The translations under genes and the position numbers were made by a program. Under the pieces are notes generated by a model. It ran no database searches. It was given only the letters and a program-made list of their open reading frames with translations, and was not told the origin of the DNA. This document shows positions 31,069 through 37,207 of a stretch of 37,207 nucleotides of DNA, piece after piece. This DNA is from JACCYI01 sp036389195 (lineage in GTDB: Bacteria; Actinomycetota; Thermoleophilia; Solirubrobacterales; Solirubrobacteraceae). Each line of letters begins with the position of its first letter. Position 1 is the stretch's first letter. Location: the NCBI GenBank assembly GCA_036389195.1, contig DASVQH010000354.1, positions 1-37,207 on the forward strand. Direction: 5' to 3'.

Positions 31069-32151
31069 CTACGGCGTGAACTTCACGGTGATGACGTCGC
31101 CGTCGGCCATCACGTAGTCGCGCCCCTCCAGCCGCAGCGTGCCGGCGTCGCGCGCGCCCGCGTAGCCCCCGGCCCCCACGAGCGCCTCCCACCCGATCAC
31201 CTCGGCGCGCACGAATCCGCGCTGGATGTCCGAGTGGATCGCCCCGGCGGCGTGCCAGGCGCTCAGCCCGCGCCGCAGGTGCCAGCACTGCGCCGGCTTG
31301 GCCTCGCCCGCGGTGAAGAAGGCGATCAGGTCGAGCAGCCCGAAGGCGCCGCGCACGACGGTCTGCAAGCCCGACTCCGCGGCGCCCAGCTCCTCCCGCA
31401 TCACCGCGGCCTCCTCGTCGTCGAGCTCCGAGAGCTCGGCCTCGATGCGCGAGGACACGGCGACGACGCCGGCGCCCTGGGCGGCGGCGTGGGCGGCGAC
31501 CTCGGCCGGGACCTCGTCGGAGCCCTCGTCGACGTTGGCGACGACCAGGATCGGCTTGCCGGTCAACGGCGTCAAGTTCCGCAACGCGTCCGGCGCCCCG
31601 CCAGGAACCGGCACGGTGCGCACCGGCCGCCCCGCCTGCAGCGCGGCGATCACGTCGCGCAGCCACGCCTCCTCGGCGACCGCCGCCTTGTCGCCGCCGC
31701 GCGCGTCGCGCACGACCCGCGCATGCCGGCGCTCGGCCTGCTCGAGATCCGCGTAGATCAGCTCGGTCTCGATCGTCTCCATGTCGGCCACCGGGTCGAC
31801 GCGCCCCTCGGGGTGGATGACGTTCTCGTCGTGGTGCGCGCGCACGACGTGCAGCAGCGCGTCGCACTCGCGGATGTTGGCCAGGAACTTGTTGCCCAGC
31901 CCCTCGCCCTGGTGGGCGCCGGCCACGAGCCCCGCGATGTCGTGGAACTCGATCGTGTCCCAGACGATGTTCGAGGAGCGCACGACCGCGGCGACCTCGT
32001 CCAGGCGCTCGTCGCGCACGGGCACGACCGCCACGTTCGGCTCGATCGTCGTGAACGGGTAGTTCGCCGCCTCGGCACCCGCCTGGCTCAACGCGTTGAA
32101 CAGCGAGGACTTGCCCGCGTTGGGCATCCCCACCAGCCCGACCTTCATCAT
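31069..32151 (-). CDS. ychF: Redox-regulated GTPase/ATPase YchF (OLA1 family)
   Basis: P-loop protein of the Obg-related group that prefers ATP and associates with ribosomes; linked to stress responses. 360 residues, the normal size. Motifs: G1 GMPNAGKSSLFNAL, switch region NYPFTTIEPNVAVV, G3 DIAGLVAGAHQGEGLGNKFLANIRE, G4-like NVDE (where YchF has N-x-x-E rather than NKxD, fitting ATP preference), a coiled-coil insert (about 135-190), and the C-terminal TGS domain ending ADGDVITVKF. The ATG at 32151 overlaps the PAP2 stop in an ATGA arrangement; a second ATG at 32148 could be used. GGGAG lies nine bases before the first. Confidence 0.96.
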   Translation of the reverse strand: MMKVGLVGMPNAGKSSLFNALSQAGAEAANYPFTTIEPNVAVVPVRDERLDEVAAVVRSSNIVWDTIEFHDIAGLVAGAHQGEGLGNKFLANIRECDALLHVVRAHHDENVIHPEGRVDPVADMETIETELIYADLEQAERRHARVVRDARGGDKAAVAEEAWLRDVIAALQAGRPVRTVPVPGGAPDALRNLTPLTGKPILVVANVDEGSDEVPAEVAAHAAAQGAGVVAVSSRIEAELSELDDEEAAVMREELGAAESGLQTVVRGAFGLLDLIAFFTAGEAKPAQCWHLRRGLSAWHAAGAIHSDIQRGFVRAEVIGWEALVGAGGYAGARDAGTLRLEGRDYVMADGDVITVKFTP

Positions 32152-32669
32152 CGCCCGAAGCTCCCCAGGACCGTGCCCAAGGCGGCGCCGGCCGCGATGT
32201 CGGACGGATAGTGGACGCCGAGATAGAGCCGGGACAGGGCCATCGCGACGGCCGCGGCGTAGAGCGGCCCGGGCGGCAGCAGGCGCGAGTAGGCGCGGGC
32301 GGCGGCGAACGAGGACGTGGCGTGCGAGGACGGGAACGAGAGGCCGGTCGGCGTCTCCATCAGGTGCGGCAGGTTCTCGACCACCGGGCGCTGGCGCCCG
32401 ATCAGCAGCTTGATCGTCGTCGACGTCAGGTACGACCCGGCGACCACCCCCGCGGCGCGGCGCCAGCGGGCGCGACGACGCGGGCGGTCGAGCACCGAGG
32501 CCAGCGCGCCGCCGGCGATCCACACCGCGCCGTGCTCACCCAGCGCCGAGTAGCGCCGCACCGCGGTGACCGTCGCCGGCGTGCGGGCGAACGAGCGGAT
32601 GCGCGTGTAGAGCGCGAGGTCGACGGCGTTGGCCGCGACCCGCAGCGAATGGGAGCGCGGGGCGTTCAG
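32148..32669 (-). CDS. PAP2-family phosphatase (start uncertain)
   Basis: Membrane phosphatase of the phosphatidic-acid or undecaprenyl-diphosphate type. The catalytic signature is complete: KLLIGRQRP (domain 1, K-x6-RP), PSSHA (domain 2), SRLYLGVHYPSDIAAG (domain 3, SR-x5-H-x3-D). The first canonical start is GTG 32561 (137 residues), which would cut off a protein-like stretch RVAANAVDLALYTRIRSFAR, then TPATVTAV, that continues upstream. No ATG, GTG or TTG is found there; a CTG at 32669 overlapping the previous gene's stop (CTGA) is the only plausible candidate, giving 173 residues. Lies between the small gene and ychF in a tight operon. Confidence 0.8.
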   Translation of the reverse strand: MNAPRSHSLRVAANAVDLALYTRIRSFARTPATVTAVRRYSALGEHGAVWIAGGALASVLDRPRRRARWRRAAGVVAGSYLTSTTIKLLIGRQRPVVENLPHLMETPTGLSFPSSHATSSFAAARAYSRLLPPGPLYAAAVAMALSRLYLGVHYPSDIAAGAALGTVLGSFGR

Positions 32670-32878
32670 AACCCGACGCGCTGCTCGTCGGACTCGGTGC
32701 GCAGGTAGACGACCTGCTCGAGGTGGATCAGCACGGCGCCGTCGGCGGCGTCGACCTCGAGCCAGCGCTCCTCGCCCTGCTGGAGCGCGCCGCGCAGGCC
32801 GTCGAGGGCCTCCTGGGCGAGCCGGAGGGAGAGGACCTGCCCGCCCTTGAAGCCGACGGAGGAGCGACGGGGCTTCAT
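32666..32878 (-). CDS. Small conserved hypothetical protein
   Basis: 70 residues. Pattern: basic start (MKPRRSSVGFKGGQVLSLRL), a helix AQEALDGLRGALQQ, then strands RWLEVDAADGAVLIHLEQVVYLRTE, ending DEQRVGF. It looks like a compact alpha/beta protein; no named family recognised. It starts one base after the methylmalonyl-CoA epimerase stop and its own stop may overlap the PAP2 start, so it belongs to the same operon. Confidence 0.75.
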   Translation of the reverse strand: MKPRRSSVGFKGGQVLSLRLAQEALDGLRGALQQGEERWLEVDAADGAVLIHLEQVVYLRTESDEQRVGF

Positions 32879-32879
32879 T

Positions 32880-33290
32880 TCAGTGGACCTCCGCGGGTTG
32901 CACGATCTCGGTGAGCACGCCGCCGGAGGCCGACGGGTGCAGGAAGGCGACGCGCGACTGGCGGATGCCCGTGCGGGGCGTCTCGTCGATCAGCCGCAGC
33001 CCGGCGTGCTTGAGCATCCGGAGCGTGGCCTCGATGTCGGTCGTCTGGTAGGCGACGTGGTGCATGCCCGGCCCGCGCTTGGCCAGGAACTTGCCGACGG
33101 GCGTGTCGTCGCCGAGCGGCGCGAGCAGCTCGACGTGGTTCTCGCCGACGTCGAGCAGCGCCGCCTCGACGCCCTGCTCGCGTACGGTCTCCCGGTGCGC
33201 GAGCGTCAGGCCATAGACGGTGGTGTAGAGGTCGAGAGCCTCGTCGAGGTCCGCGACGGCCACGCCGACATGATCTATACGTCCGAACAC
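32880..33290 (-). CDS. mce: Methylmalonyl-CoA epimerase
   Basis: Interconverts (2R)- and (2S)-methylmalonyl-CoA in propionate metabolism; vicinal-oxygen-chelate fold. 136 residues, the normal size. Seen: RIDHVGVAVADLDEALDLYTTVYGL (first metal His), VEAALLDVGENHVELLAPLGDDTPVGKFLAKRGPGMHHVAYQT (conserved GPGxHHVAY), and FLHPSASGGVLTEIVQ (last metal Glu). GTG at 33290 was chosen because VFGRIDHVGVAV begins the family; a -10-like TAGACT lies eight bases upstream, so the mRNA may be leaderless. First gene of the minus-strand run mce - small gene - PAP2 - ychF - GNAT - DUF998. Divergent from the DAG-kinase-like gene with 27 bases between. Confidence 0.93.
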   Translation of the reverse strand: MFGRIDHVGVAVADLDEALDLYTTVYGLTLAHRETVREQGVEAALLDVGENHVELLAPLGDDTPVGKFLAKRGPGMHHVAYQTTDIEATLRMLKHAGLRLIDETPRTGIRQSRVAFLHPSASGGVLTEIVQPAEVH

Positions 33291-33317
33291 GGCCGGGCAG
33301 TCTAGCCCCTGACCCCC

Positions 33318-34154
33318 ATGCGCCTCGCCCTCATCGCCAACGACCGCTCGGGTGCCGGGCTGCATCCCTCAGACCTCGAGACGCTCCTGCGCGCCCACGG
33401 CGCCACCGTGGACACCTTCACGCTCGAGGACCGCCGCCAGGCCGCCGGGGGCGGCTACGACCGCGTGGTGGTGGCGGGTGGCGACGGCTCGATCGGCTGC
33501 GCCGCCGAGCTGGCCGGCGAGCTCGGCGTGCCGCTGGCGGTGGTCGCCGCCGGGACCGCCAACGACTTCGCCCGCGCGCACGGGCTGCCCACCCACCTCG
33601 ACGCCGCCGCCGAGCTGGCGGCGAACGGCCGGCGCCTGGTCCGGCACGAGCTCGGCCGCGTGGCCGGCCAGCCGTTCGTCAACGTCGCCTCCACCGGGCT
33701 GGCGCCCGCGGCGGCGCGTCACGCGGAGGCGCTCAAGGGCCTGCTCGGGCCGGTGGCCTACGCGGTCGGCGCCCTGCGCGCCGGCCTGACCGAGCCGCCG
33801 GTGCACTGCGCCGTGCAGGTCGACGGTCGCACGCTCTACGAGGGCGACGCCTGGCAGGTCATCGTGTCGATCTCCGGCCACTTCGGCGGCGGCTCGTCCG
33901 TCGACGAGGCCGAGCCCGACGACGGGGTCCTGCACGTCACGGTGATCCCCGGCGGCTCGCGGCTGCTGCTGCCCTGGCGCGCCGTCGGGCTGCGGCTGGG
34001 CAGCATCGCCGGCCAGGGCGGCGTGCTCGACGGTGAGGGCCGGGCGATCGACCTCGGGCTCGCCGACGGCGCCGAGCTCAACGTCGACGGCGAGCTGCTC
34101 CCGGCCGGCCCGCTGACCGTCGAGCCCGGCGCGTTCAGCCTTGTGACGGGGTAG
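33318..34154 (+). CDS. Diacylglycerol kinase catalytic-domain lipid kinase
   Basis: 278 residues, lipid kinase of the DgkB/YegS group, making a phospholipid from a neutral lipid with ATP. Seen: MRLALIANDRSGAG (N-terminal strand), YDRVVVAGGDGSIGCAAEL (nucleotide motif GGDGS, 54-58), PLAVVAAGTANDFARAHGL (GTANDFA, 79-85), VNVASTGLAPAAA, and the C-terminal domain with SISGHFGGGSSVDEAEPDDGVLHVTVIPGG and NVDGELLPAGP. Slightly short compared with about 300. The 3' end overlaps the converging ftsH-type gene by 20 bases. The exact lipid is not determined. Confidence 0.9.
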   Translation: MRLALIANDRSGAGLHPSDLETLLRAHGATVDTFTLEDRRQAAGGGYDRVVVAGGDGSIGCAAELAGELGVPLAVVAAGTANDFARAHGLPTHLDAAAELAANGRRLVRHELGRVAGQPFVNVASTGLAPAAARHAEALKGLLGPVAYAVGALRAGLTEPPVHCAVQVDGRTLYEGDAWQVIVSISGHFGGGSSVDEAEPDDGVLHVTVIPGGSRLLLPWRAVGLRLGSIAGQGGVLDGEGRAIDLGLADGAELNVDGELLPAGPLTVEPGAFSLVTG

Positions 34155-35715
34155 CCCGCGCGGCCACCACGCGCAGGCCGCCGGCGCCGCCGCGGTCGCG
34201 CGGGGCGATGCGCGGCACGCCGGCCATGATCCGCTCGATCTCCTCGCGGCCGAGCGTCTCGCTGCGCAGCAGCGCGCCGGCGATCCCCTCGAGCTTGTCC
34301 CGGTGGTCGGTGATCAGGCGCACCGCGGCGCGCATCGCCTCGTCGGCGAGATGCTGCTGCTCCTCGTCGCGCATCTGGCGCGTGCGGTCGGAGACCGCGC
34401 CGCCTTCGGCCGACACCTGCAGCGCGCTCAGCGACGCCGCCATGCCCCACTCGTGGACCATCGAGCGAGAGATGTCCGCGACGCGCATGAGGTCGTCGGA
34501 GGCGCCGGTGGTGATCGAGCCGAACACGATCTGCTCGGCCGCCCGGCCGCCCAGCAGCACGGTCATCCGGTCGATCAGCTCGTCGCGCGTCTTGAGGTAG
34601 CGGTCCTCGTCCGGGAGGTGCATGACGTAGCCCAGCGCGCTGCCGCGCGGGACGATCGAGATCTTGTGCGGGCGGTCGACGCCCGGCAGCAGCTCGCCGC
34701 AGAGCGCGTGGCCGGCCTCGTGGTAGGCGACGACCCGCCGCTCGTGGGCGCTCAGCGTCCGGCGCGACTGCATGCCGGCCACGACGCGCTCCAGCGCGGC
34801 GTCGAAGTCGGCCTGCGAGATGACCTCGCGGTGCGCGCGGGCGGCGAAGATGGCGGCCTCGTTGCAGATGTTGGCGAGGTCCGCGCCGGTGAGCCCGGCG
34901 GTCTGGCGGGCCACCATCGGCAGGTCGACCGACGGCCCGAGCGGCTTGCCGGTGGTGTGCACCTGGAGGATCTCCTCGCGGCCGCCGACGTCGGGCGGCG
35001 AGACGAAGATCTGCCGGTCGAAGCGGCCCGGGCGCAGCAGCGCCGGGTCGAGCTTCTCCAGCAGGTTGGAGGCCGCGATCACCACGACGTTGCCGCGCGA
35101 GGAGAACCCGTCCATCTCGACGAGGAGCTGGTTGATCGTCTGCTCCTGGTCGTTGTCGTGGCCGTGGCCGCGCGCGCCGCCGACCGCGTCGAGCTCGTCG
35201 ATGAAGATGATCGCCGGCTCGTGCTTGCGGGCCTCGGCGAACAGCCGGCGGATGCGGGCGGAGCCCAGGCCGGCGAACATCTCGACGAACGCGGCGGCCG
35301 ACTGCGAGAAGAAGTGCGCGCCGGATTCGGCGGCGACCGCCTTGGCCAGCAGCGTCTTGCCGGTCCCGGGCGGGCCGTGGAGCAGGATGCCCTTGGGAAC
35401 CGTGGCGCCCAGCTTGCGGAAGCGCTCCGGGTCGCGCAGGAACTCGATGACCTCGGCGAGCTCGGCCTTCGCCTCGTCGGCGCCGGCGACGTCCCGCCAG
35501 CCGGTCGAGTCGCCCGACGTCGGCTTGATCTCCGTCGGCCGGGTCTTCGGCATCATCTTGAACGTCCGCCAGAGGATGAAGACGATCAGCCCCATGAAGA
35601 TGATCGGCGCCCAGGTGATGAGCCAGGACGAGATGGAGTCCCACTCGTACCAGGCGGGGCCCTCGGGGACCTTGCCTGGCGGGGCGACGGCGGTGGACTG
35701 CAGCAAGACGATCAT
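34135..35715 (-). CDS. FtsH-type AAA+ zinc metalloprotease, single-membrane-helix form
   Basis: Membrane-anchored ATP-dependent protease, 526 residues against about 640 for classical FtsH. Only one N-terminal membrane helix is seen (SSWLITWAPIIFMGLIVFILW, about 29-49) and the periplasmic domain between two helices is missing. Cytosolic part: GWRDVAGADEAKAELAEVIEFL, Walker A GPPGTGKT (114-121), Walker B IIFIDELDAVGG, SRH RPGRFDRQI, zinc site HEAGH (332-336), and third ligand in TGASDDL (about 407). The pore loop MFAGLG departs slightly from MFVGVG. Start ATG 35715 lies just after a promoter at 35725-35753. No second ftsH is in the window, so it may be an extra copy. Confidence 0.92.
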   Translation of the reverse strand: MIVLLQSTAVAPPGKVPEGPAWYEWDSISSWLITWAPIIFMGLIVFILWRTFKMMPKTRPTEIKPTSGDSTGWRDVAGADEAKAELAEVIEFLRDPERFRKLGATVPKGILLHGPPGTGKTLLAKAVAAESGAHFFSQSAAAFVEMFAGLGSARIRRLFAEARKHEPAIIFIDELDAVGGARGHGHDNDQEQTINQLLVEMDGFSSRGNVVVIAASNLLEKLDPALLRPGRFDRQIFVSPPDVGGREEILQVHTTGKPLGPSVDLPMVARQTAGLTGADLANICNEAAIFAARAHREVISQADFDAALERVVAGMQSRRTLSAHERRVVAYHEAGHALCGELLPGVDRPHKISIVPRGSALGYVMHLPDEDRYLKTRDELIDRMTVLLGGRAAEQIVFGSITTGASDDLMRVADISRSMVHEWGMAASLSALQVSAEGGAVSDRTRQMRDEEQQHLADEAMRAAVRLITDHRDKLEGIAGALLRSETLGREEIERIMAGVPRIAPRDRGGAGGLRVVAARATPSQG

Positions 35716-35724
35716 GGACGCCCA

Positions 35725-35753
35725 GGTATACGCCTGGCCCGGGCGCCGCACAA
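35725..35753 (-). promoter_or_regulatory. Promoter of the FtsH-type gene
   Basis: On the minus strand: -35 TTGTGC (35753-35748), 17-base spacer, -10 TATACC (35730-35725), nine bases before the ATG, so the transcript would be nearly leaderless. Spacing and boxes fit housekeeping sigma. Confidence 0.55.
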
Positions 35754-35766
35754 CCGGGTCGAGACC

Positions 35767-36567
35767 CTATGCGTGCGCGGCGACGCCCTCGGCGCGCAGG
35801 ATCTCCTCCAGCGCTGCGCGACCCACTTCGAGCTGGCGCTCGTCGGGCTCACGGGTGCCGATCGCCCGCTGCAGCTCGAAGCCGGGCGTGCGGATGGCGC
35901 GCGCCAGCGCCGAGTCGGCGTTGCGCTCGCACCAGGCGAAGACCTCCACGGCAGCCGCGGTCGAGGCGAGCGCGACGGCGCCGCCGGCCACGGGGCCGGG
36001 CTTCTCCAGCAGCCGCTTCACGAGCAGCGTGCCGGCCACGTTGGAGGCCAGCAGCGGCGCGACCAGGTGCGAGCCGCAGCGCTCGTGCTCCTTGGCGGGA
36101 TCGCGCGCGTCGTCCGCGTCCTGCTCGTACGCGGCGATGGCCTTGTGCTCGACCCCGTGGTAGGCGGCCAGCTCGCCGCCGCGCAGAGCGAACAGCGCGG
36201 GCAGCACGCCGATCAGCCCCGCGGCCGCCTCGCCGGCCAGCCCGCGCGAGCGCCGGCGCAGCAGCCCGCCGGCCAGCGACGCGCCCGCGGCCACGCCGAG
36301 CACCGAGGCGTCCTGGAACGGCAGGCGCGCCTCCGGCAGCCCGCGCTTGACCAGCGGGATGACCGCCATCGCCTCGCCGAGCCGGACAACGCCCCGCACG
36401 CCGGGGACGTTGTCGACGCCGCCGATCCGCGGCTTGCGCCCGGACGCCGCCTTGATCTCGCCGGCGTCGGTGCGGACCGCGGCGGCCCAGTGGGTCGGCC
36501 CGTGGACGAGCAGTCCGTTGCGCAGGGCCATGCCGCCGAGGCGCAACTTCGCAGCGGTCTCGCTCAT
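35767..36567 (-). CDS. DUF1385 (YqhQ-like) membrane protein
   Basis: 266 residues. Family features: RLGGMALRNGLLVHGPTHWAAAVRT (DUF1385 start GGMAMxxGVxxxxP/T), RGVVRLGEAMAVI, then a hydrophobic middle (VLGVAAGASLAGGLL, LIGVLPALFALRGGELAAYHGVEHKAIAAYEQ, the conserved YHGAEHKxIxAYE), DPAKEHERCGSHLVAPLLASN (conserved H-x-R-CGS) and two more membrane segments. The YHGVEHK and HERCGS motifs suggest a metal site; the function is unknown. ATG overlaps the M20 peptidase stop by four bases (ATGA), so they are co-translated. Confidence 0.9.
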   Translation of the reverse strand: MSETAAKLRLGGMALRNGLLVHGPTHWAAAVRTDAGEIKAASGRKPRIGGVDNVPGVRGVVRLGEAMAVIPLVKRGLPEARLPFQDASVLGVAAGASLAGGLLRRRSRGLAGEAAAGLIGVLPALFALRGGELAAYHGVEHKAIAAYEQDADDARDPAKEHERCGSHLVAPLLASNVAGTLLVKRLLEKPGPVAGGAVALASTAAAVEVFAWCERNADSALARAIRTPGFELQRAIGTREPDERQLEVGRAALEEILRAEGVAAHA

Positions 36568-37207
36568 GTGAGCATCCTTCCGGGGAGGTCGAAGAAGAAC
36601 TGCGTGGCGAAGCCGAGGTCCCGCACGTCGATGCGCTCGTCGGCCGAGTGGATCAGCGGCCAGGTCTCGTACAGCGGCGTGTGGCGGTGCGGGAAGAAGC
36701 CGTAGGCGACGCAGTCGGGGAACGCGTGGCGCCACCAGCGCGAGTCGGTGAAGGCCGGCAGGACGGTGGGGACCGTCTCGGCGGCGGCGTCGTGCTCGCC
36801 GAGCCAGGCGGCGATCGCGTCCATCAGCGGCGACGCGACCGGCGAGCGGTTGCCGACGGTCTGCTCGACGAACTCGACCTCCAGCCCGTCGGCGGCGTCG
36901 CCCAGCACCTCGCGGATGCGGACCATCGCCGCCTCGCCGCCCATCTCCGGCGGCACGCGGCAGTCGACGCGCAGCTCCGCGCGGGCCGGGATGACGTTGA
37001 TCTTCTCCGACGCGCTGATGATCGTGGGGACCATGGTCACGCCGAGCGTCGGCTCGACCATCGTGGCCAGCCGGGGCTCGATCGCCCGGATGTGCTCGAG
37101 GGCGCCGGCGAGGTCGTCCGCGGACTCGCCGAGCGCCTCGACGAGCACGCGGGGCGCCTCGGTCAGGTCGTACTCGGCGCGCCGCTCGCCGAGGGCCGCG
37201 AGGGCCG
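36564..37207 (-). CDS. M20/M25/M40 family metallohydrolase (partial, N-terminus outside window)
   Basis: C-terminal 213 residues of a di-zinc amidohydrolase or peptidase; the frame is open to the window edge. Seen: the dimerisation-domain part EPTLGVTMVPTIISASEKINVIPARAELRVDCRVPPE (family signature NVIPxxAxxxxDxR), MVRIREVLGD, then DSRWWRHAFPDCVAYGFFPH and the zinc-ligand region IHSADERIDVRDL (His in H-x-x-DE). The zinc ligands of the first half lie outside. Substrate unknown. Four-base overlap with the DUF1385 gene downstream. Confidence 0.9.
   Translation of the reverse strand, partial: ALAALGERRAEYDLTEAPRVLVEALGESADDLAGALEHIRAIEPRLATMVEPTLGVTMVPTIISASEKINVIPARAELRVDCRVPPEMGGEAAMVRIREVLGDAADGLEVEFVEQTVGNRSPVASPLMDAIAAWLGEHDAAAETVPTVLPAFTDSRWWRHAFPDCVAYGFFPHRHTPLYETWPLIHSADERIDVRDLGFATQFFFDLPGRMLT

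Noticed and set aside
34303..36705. Very long plus-strand frame of 800 residues
   Set aside because: It is antisense to the FtsH-type and DUF1385 genes and is rich in low-complexity Arg, Ala, His and Asp; a GC-skewed shadow.

Overview
The window is high-GC DNA from an actinobacterium. GTG and TTG starts, ATGA gene overlaps, apparently leaderless promoters, DUF1707, YbjQ, MetF, SpoIIE phosphatase and QsdR-type TetR genes all fit Actinomycetota. The gene families around YchF, PAP2, FtsH and DUF1385 suggest the class Thermoleophilia (Solirubrobacterales). That placement is inference from gene content; no rRNA or tRNA gene is visible.

Left part (1-18400), mostly ordinary chromosome: a truncated sensor histidine kinase converging on a GAF-LuxR regulator; a DHA2 efflux pump coupled to an HSL-type hydrolase; an aromatic amino acid lyase relative with an altered MIO triad; a zinc alcohol dehydrogenase with a small partner gene; a P-loop kinase; a winged-helix regulator/membrane-protein pair behind a palindromic operator; a secreted protein; DUF1707 and YbjQ genes; metF behind a 12-bp inverted repeat; a GAF-SpoIIE phosphatase; a TetR regulator divergent from a lipase, with two identical-geometry operators between them; a RibD-like reductase; and a secreted beta/gamma-crystallin plus GH43-like protein.

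Middle part (18400-29700), an accessory region: isolated genes lie in long non-coding gaps. They are a membrane-helix protein, a DUF4365-like nuclease protein with a changed active site, a quinone oxidoreductase, a cupin, a PD-(D/E)XK nuclease fused to an HD fold that has lost its metal ligands, and a TIR-domain gene broken by a small deletion. Imperfect copies of one short hairpin repeat (core like CTTTTCGCGCGAAGC) sit in the gaps and bracket several of these genes. Nuclease, pseudo-HD and TIR modules together suggest a place where anti-phage genes come and go; this is inference.

Right part (29700-37207), core-like again: a minus-strand run mce, small gene, PAP2 phosphatase, ychF, GNAT and DUF998 (tightly packed), a plus-strand diacylglycerol-kinase-like gene converging on a short FtsH, then DUF1385 and an M20 peptidase cut by the window end.

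The strongest candidates for something undescribed are the nuclease/pseudo-HD fusion, the hairpin repeat family around the accessory genes, the SSG-type lyase, and three palindromic operator systems.
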